Assembly (NCBI RefSeq): GCF_014649955.1 | Contig: NZ_BMUA01000037.1 | Location: forward strand, 1-61,880 | DNA from: Streptomyces violascens | GTDB taxonomy: Bacteria; Actinomycetota; Actinomycetes; Streptomycetales; Streptomycetaceae | DNA: 61,880 nucleotides | Direction of reading: 5' to 3' | Part shown: one piece after another, positions 25,680-33,902 of the stretch | Layout: the number at the start of each line of letters is the position of its first letter | Numbering within the stretch: the stretch's first letter is position 1 | The notes under the pieces: model-generated | What the model saw: only the letters and a program-made list of their open reading frames with translations | What the model was told of the DNA's origin: nothing | Database searches by the model: none | Translations under genes and position numbers: made by a program

Positions 25680-27545
25680 TCAGGCCTCGACGCGGGCCGC
25701 GGACGAGCCGAGCCGGAAGCGCAGCCGGCAGATCACCGCGTCCGTGTCCTTGCGGACGGCGTGGGCGAGGACGGCGCCGCGCTGGTTCTGCAGCATCCGC
25801 TGCCAGATGTGCGCGGGCTCCACCTCCGGTATCAGCACGGTGACCCGGGTGTGCGGGTGGTAGGTGTGGACGCGGCTCACGTAGTCGGCGACGGGACGGC
25901 CCAGGCTGCGGTGCTGGGAGGTCAGCTCGACCAGTTCCACGCCCGGGTTCCACAGCTCCCAGTCGCGGCGCAGCGCCTCGGTGTCGCGCCGGTCCTCCTC
26001 GTCGGGGTGGCTGACGGTGACGGCCCGCACCTCGTCGCCCAGGGACACGGCGGCGTTCAGGGCCTCGCAGGTCAGCCGGGACAGGTGCGAGACCGGCACG
26101 ATCACCAACGACCTGTCCCGGCGCGGCGGTTCGGGCACCCGGCCGAGGCCGAGACGGTCGGCGATCCGCCCGTACGCCCGGTGAACCGCCTCGAAGGCGA
26201 GCACCAGGAGCGGCAGCGCGATGACGATCAGCCAGGCGCCCTCGGTGAACTTGGTGGCGGTCACCACGACCGCCGAAACGCCGGTCAGGACCGCGCCGAA
26301 CCCGTTGAGCAGGGCCTTCCACCGCCAGCCGGGGGAGCGCTCCTCGCGCCAGTGGATCACCATGCCGGTCTGGCAGATGGTGAAGCCGACGAACACCCCG
26401 ATCGCGAAGAGCGGGACCAGCGTGTTGGTGTCGCCGCCCGAGAAGACCAGGAGAGCGGCGGACACGGCGGCAAGAGCGAGCACACCGTGCCGGTGGACCT
26501 GGCGGTCGGCCTTGAGGCCGAAGACGTGCGGCAGATAGTTGTCGCGGGCAAGGAGCGACATCAGGACGGGCAGCCCTCCGAAGGAGGTGTTCGCGGCGAG
26601 CGCCAGCAGGATGACGGTGGCGAACTGCACGACGTAGAAGGCCCAGTTGTGGCCGAGGGAGGCGTCCGCGAGCTGGGCGAGCACGGTGACGCCCTCGACC
26701 GGCTGGAGGTGGAAGCGGCCGATGAGCACCGACAGGCCGATCAGCATGACCCCGAGCAGCGCGCCGAGCGCCACCTCGGTGCGCTGGGCGCGCCTGGCGG
26801 CCGGGGCGCGGAAGGACGGCACGGCGTTCGCGACGGCCTCGACACCGGTCAGCGCGGAACACCCGGACGCGAAGGCCTTGAGCAGCAGCAACGCGCCGAC
26901 ACTGGTGGCGTTGCCCGCCAGGACCGAGGCGTGCCCGTCGGCGGTGTACGTCGACGCGGGCGACGAGCGGAAGAGCCCGGCGACGACGATCGCGAGGATC
27001 GAGGTGATGAACACCGCGGTCGGGACGATGAACGCCTTCGCCGAATCGACGATGCCGCGCAGGTTGATCGCGGTGACCAGGACGAGCACACCGAGGCAGA
27101 TGACGAGCCGGTCACCGTAGAGACCGGGGAACGCCGAGGTCAGCGCGGCCACGCCGGCCGTGACGGACACGGCCACGTTCAGGACGTAGTCGAGGATCAG
27201 CGAGGCGGCGGCCACCAGGCCGGTGCGGGCGCCCAAGTGGCGGCGGGCCACCGCGTAGGAGCCGCCGCCGTTCGGGAAGGCCGCGATGACCTGCCGGTAG
27301 GAGGCGACCAGTACCGCGAGCAGCCCGGCGATGGCGAGCGTCACGGGAAGCGTGAAGCCGAGCCCGTACGCACCGGCCCCGGCCAGGACCAGGACGATCG
27401 CCTCCGGGCCGTACGCCACGGAGGCCATCGCGTCGAGGGAGAGTGCGGCGAGACCCTGCGTGGCGGTGAGCCGGTGCCGGTCGACCGCTCCAGGAGGTTC
27501 TTCGGGGGCCGCGTCGCTGACGACGGCCTTCGACGTGGTGAGCAT
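25680..27545 (-). CDS. APC-superfamily amino acid/polyamine-type permease
   Basis: The 621-residue product is a membrane permease with about 12 hydrophobic segments. It starts with LSLDAMASVAYGPEAIVLVLA and has PNGGGSYAVARRHLGARTGLVAAASLILDYVLNVAV. The C-terminal cytoplasmic region of about 150 residues (from RDRSLVIVPVSHLSRL) carries no transmembrane segment and may regulate transport. It resembles streptomycete permeases annotated as APC family; substrate unknown. The ATG at 27545 lies just after a purine-rich stretch; the open frame continues upstream without a better start. It is divergent from the glyoxalase-fold gene. Confidence 0.87.
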   Translation of the reverse strand: MLTTSKAVVSDAAPEEPPGAVDRHRLTATQGLAALSLDAMASVAYGPEAIVLVLAGAGAYGLGFTLPVTLAIAGLLAVLVASYRQVIAAFPNGGGSYAVARRHLGARTGLVAAASLILDYVLNVAVSVTAGVAALTSAFPGLYGDRLVICLGVLVLVTAINLRGIVDSAKAFIVPTAVFITSILAIVVAGLFRSSPASTYTADGHASVLAGNATSVGALLLLKAFASGCSALTGVEAVANAVPSFRAPAARRAQRTEVALGALLGVMLIGLSVLIGRFHLQPVEGVTVLAQLADASLGHNWAFYVVQFATVILLALAANTSFGGLPVLMSLLARDNYLPHVFGLKADRQVHRHGVLALAAVSAALLVFSGGDTNTLVPLFAIGVFVGFTICQTGMVIHWREERSPGWRWKALLNGFGAVLTGVSAVVVTATKFTEGAWLIVIALPLLVLAFEAVHRAYGRIADRLGLGRVPEPPRRDRSLVIVPVSHLSRLTCEALNAAVSLGDEVRAVTVSHPDEEDRRDTEALRRDWELWNPGVELVELTSQHRSLGRPVADYVSRVHTYHPHTRVTVLIPEVEPAHIWQRMLQNQRGAVLAHAVRKDTDAVICRLRFRLGSSAARVEA

Positions 27546-28162
27546 GGGCCCCACACTGCGACCCGCGCGGCCGGACGCCGACCCACTTTGGCGCCCCCTT
27601 GTCGGAGCGGGCCCGCATCCATACGCCCTCTTGACGGGGGTGGCTTGATGCCGCCTTGTCGCCGCCCCGGCCCGGAAGAGGCAGCCGTGCCCGGCATCTG
27701 TCGTACGGCCCCTGCGGCCCGTACCCGAGCCCTCCTGAGGAGGCGGCGCCAAGGGGGGCGTCAAGGGGCGGGCAGGCGGCCCGGCCCCGGGACCTTCGGC
27801 TGTGGAGGCACGGCCGCCGCGGAAGCGCTCGGACGCCGGGTTCAGTTGTGGCACGCCACCGTGGACGGCCTGCACCAGGGCCCGAACGCCGAGCGAGCCA
27901 AGGCGCAGGGCGAGCGGATCGCCCTCGCGATGCCGCGCCGCCTGAACGGCCGCGACGCGGACACGACCGGTGAGACCCCGGCTTCGTCCCCCTCGCGGCC
28001 TCGACCTTGCGCGCAGCCGCGGCCTGGGGGGCTCGCCCCGGCGATGGCACTTCGGCCGACTCTGCGGACGCCCGAAAAACAAACGCGGAGCGGCGATGAG
28101 TTTTCGCGCGGGCCGCCGTCTACCCCTCGTAAGCAACGCCACCGCCCACGAGGGAGCCCGAC
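27546..28162. other. 617-bp gap, possible coding remnant
   Basis: No intact gene is visible. Between about 27800 and 27980 one plus frame keeps high G/C at third positions and reads AEALGRRVQLWHATVDGLHQ, then GPNAERAKAQGERIALAMPR. It has no clear start or conserved neighbour. It looks like a decayed or truncated gene, or an insertion scar. The promoters of the APC permease and the glyoxalase-fold gene must lie here. Confidence 0.4.
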
Positions 28163-28566
28163 ATGCCCACCATGATCTTCGTCAACCTGCCGGTGAAGGA
28201 CCTGGACCGCTCGAAGGACTTCTTCGGCAAGCTGGGCTACTCCTTCAACCCCCAGTTCACCGACGAGAACGCCGGCTGTCTGGTCATCAGCGACACGATC
28301 TACGCCATGCTGCTCACCGAGCCGTTCTTCAAGGGCTTCACCAAGCGGCAGATCGCCGACACCGCGACGACCGTCGAGTCGATCGTCTGCCTGAGCGCCG
28401 ACAGCCGCGAGGAGGTCGACCGCCTCGTCGACACCGCACTCGCCTCCGGCGGCTCTCCCGCCCAGGAGACCATGGAGCAGGGACCCATGTACGGCCGCTC
28501 CTTCGGGACCCGGACGGGCACCACTGGGAGGTCATGTACATGGACCCGGCCGCGATCAACGCCTGA
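28163..28566 (+). pseudogene. VOC/glyoxalase-fold protein with a -1 frameshift
   Basis: The reading frame from ATG 28163 gives MPTMIFVNLPVKDLDRSKDF..., a typical VOC-fold protein (bleomycin-resistance/glyoxalase group). It stays good through GPMYGRSF, then runs out of frame near 28504. In the next frame the expected C-terminus continues as RDPDGHHWEVMYMDPAAINA and stops at 28566. One missing base near the end of the TTC codon explains it. The intact protein would be about 134 residues. It is either a real pseudogene or a sequencing error. As written, the frame runs on to 28891 with an unrelated tail. Confidence 0.85.
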
Positions 28567-28587
28567 GGCGGGCGGCGCCGAAGGGCG

Positions 28588-29511
28588 TCACAACGCCTCG
28601 TACGTCACGCCGGTGAGTTGCTCCGAAGCCGCCCAGAGGCGCTCACCGGCGACGTCGTTCAGCGTCCACCTGGCCCGCCAGGACCTTGCGGGCGCGCCGC
28701 GCCACATCATCAGGGACGGGCCCGTGAACGAGTCGGGCCGCACCCCGGGCGCGGTCGCCGCGTACAGCGTGGGCAGCGCGCCGGCCTCGGCGGGCTGCGC
28801 CATGACGCGGTTGCCGAGCTCGACGATCCGCTCGGCGGCCCTGCGGCCCTCCATCCGTACGGCCTGCGTCTGGAGGTTGGTCGCGGCATAGCCGGGGTGG
28901 GCGGCCGCCGCGACGATGTCCGAGCCCGCCGCCCGCAGCCGTCGGGCCAGCTCGTGGATGAAGAGCAGGTTCGCCGACTTGGACCGCCCGTACACGATCC
29001 AGCGCCGGTAGCGGTGCTCGCTGTTGAGATCACCGATATCGATATTGGCCAGCGCGTGCATCCCGCTGGACACGCTCACCACCCGCGCCGCCCCGGCCGC
29101 CCGCAGCCGGGGCAGCAGCAGCCCGGTGAGCGCGAAGTGCCCGAGGTGGTTGACGCCGAACTGCGTCTCGAACCCGTCGGCGGTCTTCCCGTAGGGGAGC
29201 GCCATCACGCCCGCGTTGTTGATGAGCAGATCGAGCCGTTCGTACGGGAACTTCGCGGCGAACTCCCGCACCGAGGCGAGGTCGGCCAGATCGAGCGGCC
29301 TGAACTCGGCCTGCGCGCCCGGGACTTCCTTTCTGATCCGGTCCTCGGCCTCCTTGCCGCGTGCCTCGCTGCGGCAGGCGAGCACCACCCGTGCGCCACG
29401 GCGGGCCAGTTCCCGCGCCGTGACCAGACCGATGCCGCTGTTCGCCCCGGTGACGACGGCCGTACGGCCGCTCTGATCGGGGATGTCCTGAGCACTCCAG
29501 CCCTGAGTCAT
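28588..29511 (-). CDS. short-chain dehydrogenase/reductase
   Basis: This NAD(P)-dependent oxidoreductase of 307 residues has the Rossmann motif TGANSGIG (near residue 21), DLADLASV for the cofactor adenine, INNAGVMA, SVSSG and the catalytic YGRSKSAN (Tyr-x3-Lys). The long C-terminus (SFTGPSLMMWRGAP) fits retinol-dehydrogenase-like SDRs of Streptomyces. The ATG at 29511 is the first good start. It ends 21 bp past the frameshifted VOC gene (convergent), and the next SDR lies upstream on the same strand. Confidence 0.92.
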   Translation of the reverse strand: MTQGWSAQDIPDQSGRTAVVTGANSGIGLVTARELARRGARVVLACRSEARGKEAEDRIRKEVPGAQAEFRPLDLADLASVREFAAKFPYERLDLLINNAGVMALPYGKTADGFETQFGVNHLGHFALTGLLLPRLRAAGAARVVSVSSGMHALANIDIGDLNSEHRYRRWIVYGRSKSANLLFIHELARRLRAAGSDIVAAAAHPGYAATNLQTQAVRMEGRRAAERIVELGNRVMAQPAEAGALPTLYAATAPGVRPDSFTGPSLMMWRGAPARSWRARWTLNDVAGERLWAASEQLTGVTYEAL

Positions 29512-29571
29512 GCACCCACCGTACCGATGGGTATGCCTGGTGGGCAGGGTGGGGATGCCGTGGCGGACGGG

Positions 29572-30336
29572 TCAGGCGGAGGCGCCGCCGTCGATGACGA
29601 GGTCCGCGCCGACGACCGAGGCGGCGTCATCGGAGGCCAGGTACAGCACGGCCGCCGCGGCCTCGGCCGTAGTCGAGACCCGGCCGAGCGGCTGGACCTC
29701 CTTCATGCGCGTCGCCCGCTCGGCCTCGCTCTCGCCCGGCCGCAGCGACATGGTGGTGTCGAGCGGGCCCGGGCTCACCGCGTTGATCCGCACCCCGTCC
29801 TGGATGTGGTCGAGGGCGGCGCCCCTGGTCAGCGCGCTCACGGCGGCCTTGGAGGTGGCGTACGCGGCGAGGCCGGGGCGGCGGCTGTGGGCGCCCAGGT
29901 TGGAGGCGATGTTGACGATGGAGCCGCCCGACTCCTGGGTGCGCATGTGGGCGATCTCGGCCTGGAGCGCGTAGAGGACGCCGGTGACATTGACAGATAT
30001 CAGCGTCTGCCAGTCACTCTCCGACAGTTCGGCTATGGGGGCGCCGCCGCGGAAGATCCCGGCGTTGTTGACCGCCACGTCGAGGGAGCCGAACCGCTCG
30101 ACCACGCCGGTCACCAGGTCGCGCACGGCGGCGGACTCGGACACGTCGGCGGTGAATGCGGCCGCCGTGCCGCCCGCCTCCGTGATCAGGGCGACCGTCT
30201 CGTCGAGGGTCGCGGCCGTACGCCCGGCGACGGCGACCCGGGCCCCCTCGGCGGCGAAGGCGAGCGCGACGGCCCGGCCGAGCCCGGAGCCGGCGCCGGT
30301 GACGAGAACGGTCTTGTGCGCGAAACGAGCAGACAT
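29572..30336 (-). CDS. short-chain dehydrogenase/reductase, TetR-linked
   Basis: The 254-residue product is a classical SDR with TGAGSGLG, VNNAGIFRGG, IVNIASNLG and the catalytic YATSKAA. It continues VSPGPLDT and GADLVIDGGASA at the C-terminus. The ATG at 30336 is preferred; an in-frame GTG at 30348 would add four residues. A TetR-type operator sequence, AGAACGATTGGTCAAGAA on the coding strand, ends 1 nt before the start codon. The TetR gene next door has a matching site, so this enzyme is probably its main target. Substrate unknown. Confidence 0.92.
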   Translation of the reverse strand: MSARFAHKTVLVTGAGSGLGRAVALAFAAEGARVAVAGRTAATLDETVALITEAGGTAAAFTADVSESAAVRDLVTGVVERFGSLDVAVNNAGIFRGGAPIAELSESDWQTLISVNVTGVLYALQAEIAHMRTQESGGSIVNIASNLGAHSRRPGLAAYATSKAAVSALTRGAALDHIQDGVRINAVSPGPLDTTMSLRPGESEAERATRMKEVQPLGRVSTTAEAAAAVLYLASDDAASVVGADLVIDGGASA

Positions 30337-30337
30337 A

Positions 30338-30355
30338 TTCTTGACCAATCGTTCT
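30338..30355 (-). promoter_or_regulatory. TetR-type operator before SDR gene
   Basis: The minus-strand sequence AGAACGATTGGTCAAGAA differs in two positions from AGAACGATCGGTCAAGTA at 31065-31082, upstream of the adjacent TetR gene. It overlaps the expected start of the SDR mRNA, fitting repression. Confidence 0.65.
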
Positions 30356-30458
30356 GTTATGAGGGTATGGCGACGTGGGGAATGAAGGCCGTGAGTGCGC
30401 CCGGGGGATGGGGAAAGGGGAAAGTGTCAGTGCGACAGCAGGCGTCGGCTGACAGATG

Positions 30459-31043
30459 TCAGTCGAGCACCGTCAGAATCTGTTCGGCCGCATCCCGCAC
30501 CCGCCCCGGCTCGCCCGACGCCTTGCCGACGATCCGTACGCCCTGGAGGAAGACGAGCAGCATCCGGGCCAGCCCGCGCGGATCGCGGTCCGCCGCGAGT
30601 TCGCCCTGCGCCTGGGCCCGTACGAGCGCGGAGTGCAGCAGGGTTTCGATGTACTCCCAGCTGAGCTCGACGCGGCGGGCCGCGGCGCTGTCGTGCGGGC
30701 CCAGTTCGGCGGCGGTGTTGGTGACGAAACAGCCGCTCAGGCGCGACGGGCCGGACATCGACTCGGTGGCGAAGCGCCGCACCACCGCGCGTACGGCGGG
30801 CAGTGCGGGGCCCGGCATCGACAGCTCGGCGAGCAGCGCGGGGTCGCGGTGCTCCGCGTAGCGGTCCAGCGCCTTGAGGTACAGCTCGTGCTTGTTGCCG
30901 AACGTCGCGTAGATGCTGGCGCGGCCGATGCCGAGGTGCTCGACGAGGTCGGCCATCGACGTCGCCTCGTAGCCGCGCCGCCAGAACAGCTCAAGGGCTG
31001 ACTGGAGCGCGGCGTCGGGGTCGAATTCCTTGGTCCTGGCCAC
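30459..31043 (-). CDS. TetR-family repressor (SDR-linked)
   Basis: The 194-residue product has the TetR DNA-binding region (MADLVEHLGIGRASIYATFGNKHELYLKAL) near residues 29-58 and a C-terminal domain with a Cys in RLSGCFVTNTAAELGPHD. This type is often linked to SDR genes and to electrophile sensing (NemR/YcnC-like); that assignment is inference. The ATG at 31043 is in MARTKEFDPDAAL. A near-palindromic 20-bp operator at 31062-31081 lies just upstream, inside the 3' end of nirD, so transcription of this gene starts within nirD. A small palindrome, CTGACAGATGTCAG, overlaps its stop codon. Confidence 0.9.
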   Translation of the reverse strand: MARTKEFDPDAALQSALELFWRRGYEATSMADLVEHLGIGRASIYATFGNKHELYLKALDRYAEHRDPALLAELSMPGPALPAVRAVVRRFATESMSGPSRLSGCFVTNTAAELGPHDSAAARRVELSWEYIETLLHSALVRAQAQGELAADRDPRGLARMLLVFLQGVRIVGKASGEPGRVRDAAEQILTVLD

Positions 31044-31058
31044 ACGGTGACAGTAGAA

Positions 31059-31391
31059 CTAACTAGAACGATCGGTCAAGTAAGTCCGGACGGCCTGCGC
31101 CTCGTCGTCCAGGCAGGCCCCGGTCTCCAGGTCGAAGCGGTGTTTCAGGAGCGGGGACGCGACATAGAGGCGGCCCTCCGCGGTGGAGCCGAGCAGGCCG
31201 CGGGAGAGTACGTACGCGCCGGTGAACGGGTCGCGGTTGTCGATCGCGTAGGTGCGGCCGCGGCGGTCGGTGAAGACGGCGGCCTGGCGGCCGTCGGGGA
31301 GCAGGGCCGCCACCCCGCGCCCGGGGGTCAGGCGGGCGGCCTCGCAGACCTCGAACCAGCCTTCGTCCGTCTGGAGTTGGATCATCGTCAT
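31059..31391 (-). CDS. nirD: assimilatory nitrite reductase, small subunit
   Basis: The 110-residue product is a Rieske-fold protein without the Cys/His iron ligands, as in other NirD subunits. It reads GWFEVCEAARLTPGRGVAAL, then AIDNRDPFTGAYVLSRG and ASPLLKHRFDLETG. It supports NirB in NADH-dependent reduction of nitrite to ammonium. The start overlaps the nirB stop (ATGA). Its last 20 bases also form the operator of the TetR gene at 30459. Confidence 0.94.
   Translation of the reverse strand: MTMIQLQTDEGWFEVCEAARLTPGRGVAALLPDGRQAAVFTDRRGRTYAIDNRDPFTGAYVLSRGLLGSTAEGRLYVASPLLKHRFDLETGACLDDEAQAVRTYLTDRSS
31062..31081. promoter_or_regulatory. TetR operator inside nirD 3' end
   Basis: ACTAGAACGATCGGTCAAGT is a near-perfect 20-bp inverted repeat (8 of 10 positions symmetric, centre CGATCG), 19 bp upstream of the TetR start. 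It matches the site before the SDR gene, suggesting autoregulation. Confidence 0.7.
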
Positions 31392-33901
31392 CGGGTGGCT
31401 CCCAGGGTGAGGAGGGGCAGCTCAGGCTTGATCTGGTCGCGTTCGGGGACGAACCGGACCGACGGGTCGGGCGCGCCGGGCGCGTTCACGAAGGACACGA
31501 AGCGGGCGAGCCGCTCGGGGTCGTCGAGGGTCTCGGCCCACTCGTCGCGGTAGCCCGCCACGTGCGCGGCCATCAGGGCCTCCAGCTCGGCGCAGATGCC
31601 GAGCGAGTCGTTCACCACCACGTCCTTGATGTGGTTCAGGCCGCCCTCGATCCGCTCCAGCCAGACCGAGGTGCGCTCCAGGCGGTCGGCGGTGCGGATG
31701 TAGAACATCAGGAATCTGTCGATCAGACGGACAAGTTCGTCATCCGTCAGGTCCTGCGCCAGCAGATCGGCGTGGCGGGGGCTGGCGCCGCCGTTGCCGC
31801 CGACGTACAGGTTCCAGCCGTTGGCCGTGGCGATCACGCCGAAGTCCTTCGACTGGGCCTCGGCGCACTCGCGGGCGCAGCCGGACACGGCCGACTTCAG
31901 CTTGTGCGGCGAGCGCAGGCCGCGGTAGCGCAGCTCCAGGTCGATCGCCATCCGCACCGAGTCCTGCACCCCGTATCGGCACCAGGTCTGCCCCACGCAC
32001 GACTTGACCGTGCGCAACGACTTCCCGTACGCGTGCCCGGACTCGAAGCCCGCGTCCACCAGCCGGGTCCAGATGGACGGGAGCTGGTCGACGCGCGCCC
32101 CGAAGAGGTCGATGCGCTGACCGCCGGTGATCTTCGTGTAGAGGCCGAAGTCCCGCGCCACCTCGCCGATCACGATGAGCTTCTCCGGGGTGATCTCGCC
32201 GCCCGGGATGCGCGGAACGATCGAATACGAGCCGTTGCGCTGCAAGTTGGCCAGGAAATGATCGTTGGTGTCCTGAAGCGCGGCCTGTTCGCCGTCCAGG
32301 ATGTGACCGTTTCCGAGACCGGCCAGGATCGAGGCGATCGCCGGCTTGCAGATCTCGCAGCCCTCGCCGCCCCGCGCCTCCGTGCGCCCGTGCCCGTCGA
32401 GGAGCTCGGTGAACGAGCCGATGCGCAGCGCGAGCACGATCTCGTACAGCTCCTGGCGGGTCTGCGCGAAGCAGCCGCACAGGCCGCCGTCGCCGGACGT
32501 CGGGAGCAGCATGCCGATGGTCTTGACGCAACTGCCGCAGCCCGTACCGGCCTTGGTGCACTTCTTGACCTCGGGCAGCGAGGAGCACGCGGCGATCGCG
32601 CCCTTGGTCACGTTGTGGCAGGAGCAGATGACCGCGTCGTCCGGCAGCGCCTCCGGACCGAGCGCCGCCGGCGCGCCGAGCCCGGCCGGCAGGACCAGCT
32701 GCTCGGGGGAGACCGGCGGAACGTGCCCGGTGAGCGGCCGCAGCATGCCGTACGCGTCGGCGTCGCCGACCAGGACGCCGCCGAGCAGCACGCCCTCGGA
32801 CGACACGACCAGCTTCTTGTAGATCCCGGAACGCGAGTCCGAGTAGACGACGTCGAGGCAGTCGTCGGCCGTGCCGTGCGCGTCGCCGAACGATGCCACG
32901 TCCACGCCGAGCAGCTTCAGCTTCGTCGACAGGTCGGCACCGGTGAAGGCGCGTCCGGTGTCGGCGGCGATCGCGTCGGCCGCTGTCTGAGCCATCTCGT
33001 ATCCGGGCGCGACCAGGCCGTACACCCGGCCGTCCGCGGCGAGCGCGCACTCGCCGATCGCGAACACCGCGGGGTCGCTGGTGCGGCACTGCTCGTCGAC
33101 GACGATGCCGCCGCGCTCGCCCACCGCGAGGCCGCAGTCGCGGGCCAGCTGGTCGCGCGGGCGGACACCGGCGGAGAAGACCACCAGGTCGGTCGACAGA
33201 TGTGAGCTGTCGGAAAGTGTCATTCCACTGACGCGGCCCTCGTCGCCGGCCGTGATCTCCTGCGTGCCGACACCCGTGTGCACCGTGAGGCCCATGTTCT
33301 CGATGATGCGCAGCAGCGCCGCGCCGCCGCCCTCGTCGACCTGCACCGGCATCAGCCGCGGCGCGAACTCCACGATGTGCGTGTCCAGGCCGAGCCCGCG
33401 CAGCGCACCGGCCGCCTCCAGGCCGAGCAGTCCGCCGCCCACCACCGCCCCGGTCGTCGCGGTCTTCGCGTACTCCTCGATGGCGAGCAGGTCCTCGATC
33501 GTCCGGTAGACGAAACAGCCGGGGATGTCCTTGCCGGGCACCGGCGGCACGAACGGGTACGAGCCGGTGGCCAGCACGAGCGTGTCGTACGCGAAGGTCC
33601 GCCCCGAGCGGGCGGTGACCGTGCGCGCGGCCCGGTCGACCGACTCGGCGGGATCGTCCACGTACAGCTCTATCTCGTGCTGCCCCATGAAGCCGTCCGG
33701 CACGAGGCTGAGTTCGTCGGGCGTCTTCCCCTCGAAGTACGAGGTGAGGTGGACGCGGTCGTAGGCGGGGCGGGGCTCCTCGCACAGCACGACCACCCGG
33801 GTCCGCCCGGTCGCGCCGCGCTCGGCGAGCGCCTCCAGGAAGCGCTGGCCGACCATGCCGTGGCCGACGACCACGATCGTGGAAAGGTGTTCGGTGGACA
33901 C
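31388..33901 (-). CDS. nirB: assimilatory nitrite reductase, large subunit
   Basis: This is the siroheme, [4Fe-4S] and FAD enzyme that reduces nitrite to ammonium with NAD(P)H. The 837-residue product begins with a GTG and MSTEHLSTIVVVGHGMVGQRF, an FAD-binding domain. A BFD-type [2Fe-2S] segment follows (CSCHNVTKGAI ... CTKAGTGCGSC). The C-terminal third has the siroheme/iron-sulfur ligands SCVGQTWCRYG and SGCARECAEA. It is 1 bp from the upstream FAD protein and overlaps nirD by four bases, so the three form one operon headed by a GlnR-like box. Confidence 0.96.
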   Translation of the reverse strand: MSTEHLSTIVVVGHGMVGQRFLEALAERGATGRTRVVVLCEEPRPAYDRVHLTSYFEGKTPDELSLVPDGFMGQHEIELYVDDPAESVDRAARTVTARSGRTFAYDTLVLATGSYPFVPPVPGKDIPGCFVYRTIEDLLAIEEYAKTATTGAVVGGGLLGLEAAGALRGLGLDTHIVEFAPRLMPVQVDEGGGAALLRIIENMGLTVHTGVGTQEITAGDEGRVSGMTLSDSSHLSTDLVVFSAGVRPRDQLARDCGLAVGERGGIVVDEQCRTSDPAVFAIGECALAADGRVYGLVAPGYEMAQTAADAIAADTGRAFTGADLSTKLKLLGVDVASFGDAHGTADDCLDVVYSDSRSGIYKKLVVSSEGVLLGGVLVGDADAYGMLRPLTGHVPPVSPEQLVLPAGLGAPAALGPEALPDDAVICSCHNVTKGAIAACSSLPEVKKCTKAGTGCGSCVKTIGMLLPTSGDGGLCGCFAQTRQELYEIVLALRIGSFTELLDGHGRTEARGGEGCEICKPAIASILAGLGNGHILDGEQAALQDTNDHFLANLQRNGSYSIVPRIPGGEITPEKLIVIGEVARDFGLYTKITGGQRIDLFGARVDQLPSIWTRLVDAGFESGHAYGKSLRTVKSCVGQTWCRYGVQDSVRMAIDLELRYRGLRSPHKLKSAVSGCARECAEAQSKDFGVIATANGWNLYVGGNGGASPRHADLLAQDLTDDELVRLIDRFLMFYIRTADRLERTSVWLERIEGGLNHIKDVVVNDSLGICAELEALMAAHVAGYRDEWAETLDDPERLARFVSFVNAPGAPDPSVRFVPERDQIKPELPLLTLGATR

Positions 33902-33902
33902 G

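Noticed and set aside
25620..28175. An 851-codon plus-strand open frame opposite the APC permease
   Set aside because: Its composition is charged and repetitive (His/Arg/Asp/Gln), typical of the antisense of membrane genes.
33195..33220. GACAGATGTGAGCTGTC resembling the 12301 palindrome
   Set aside because: It lies inside the nirB coding region and is only a partial match, so it is likely coincidental.
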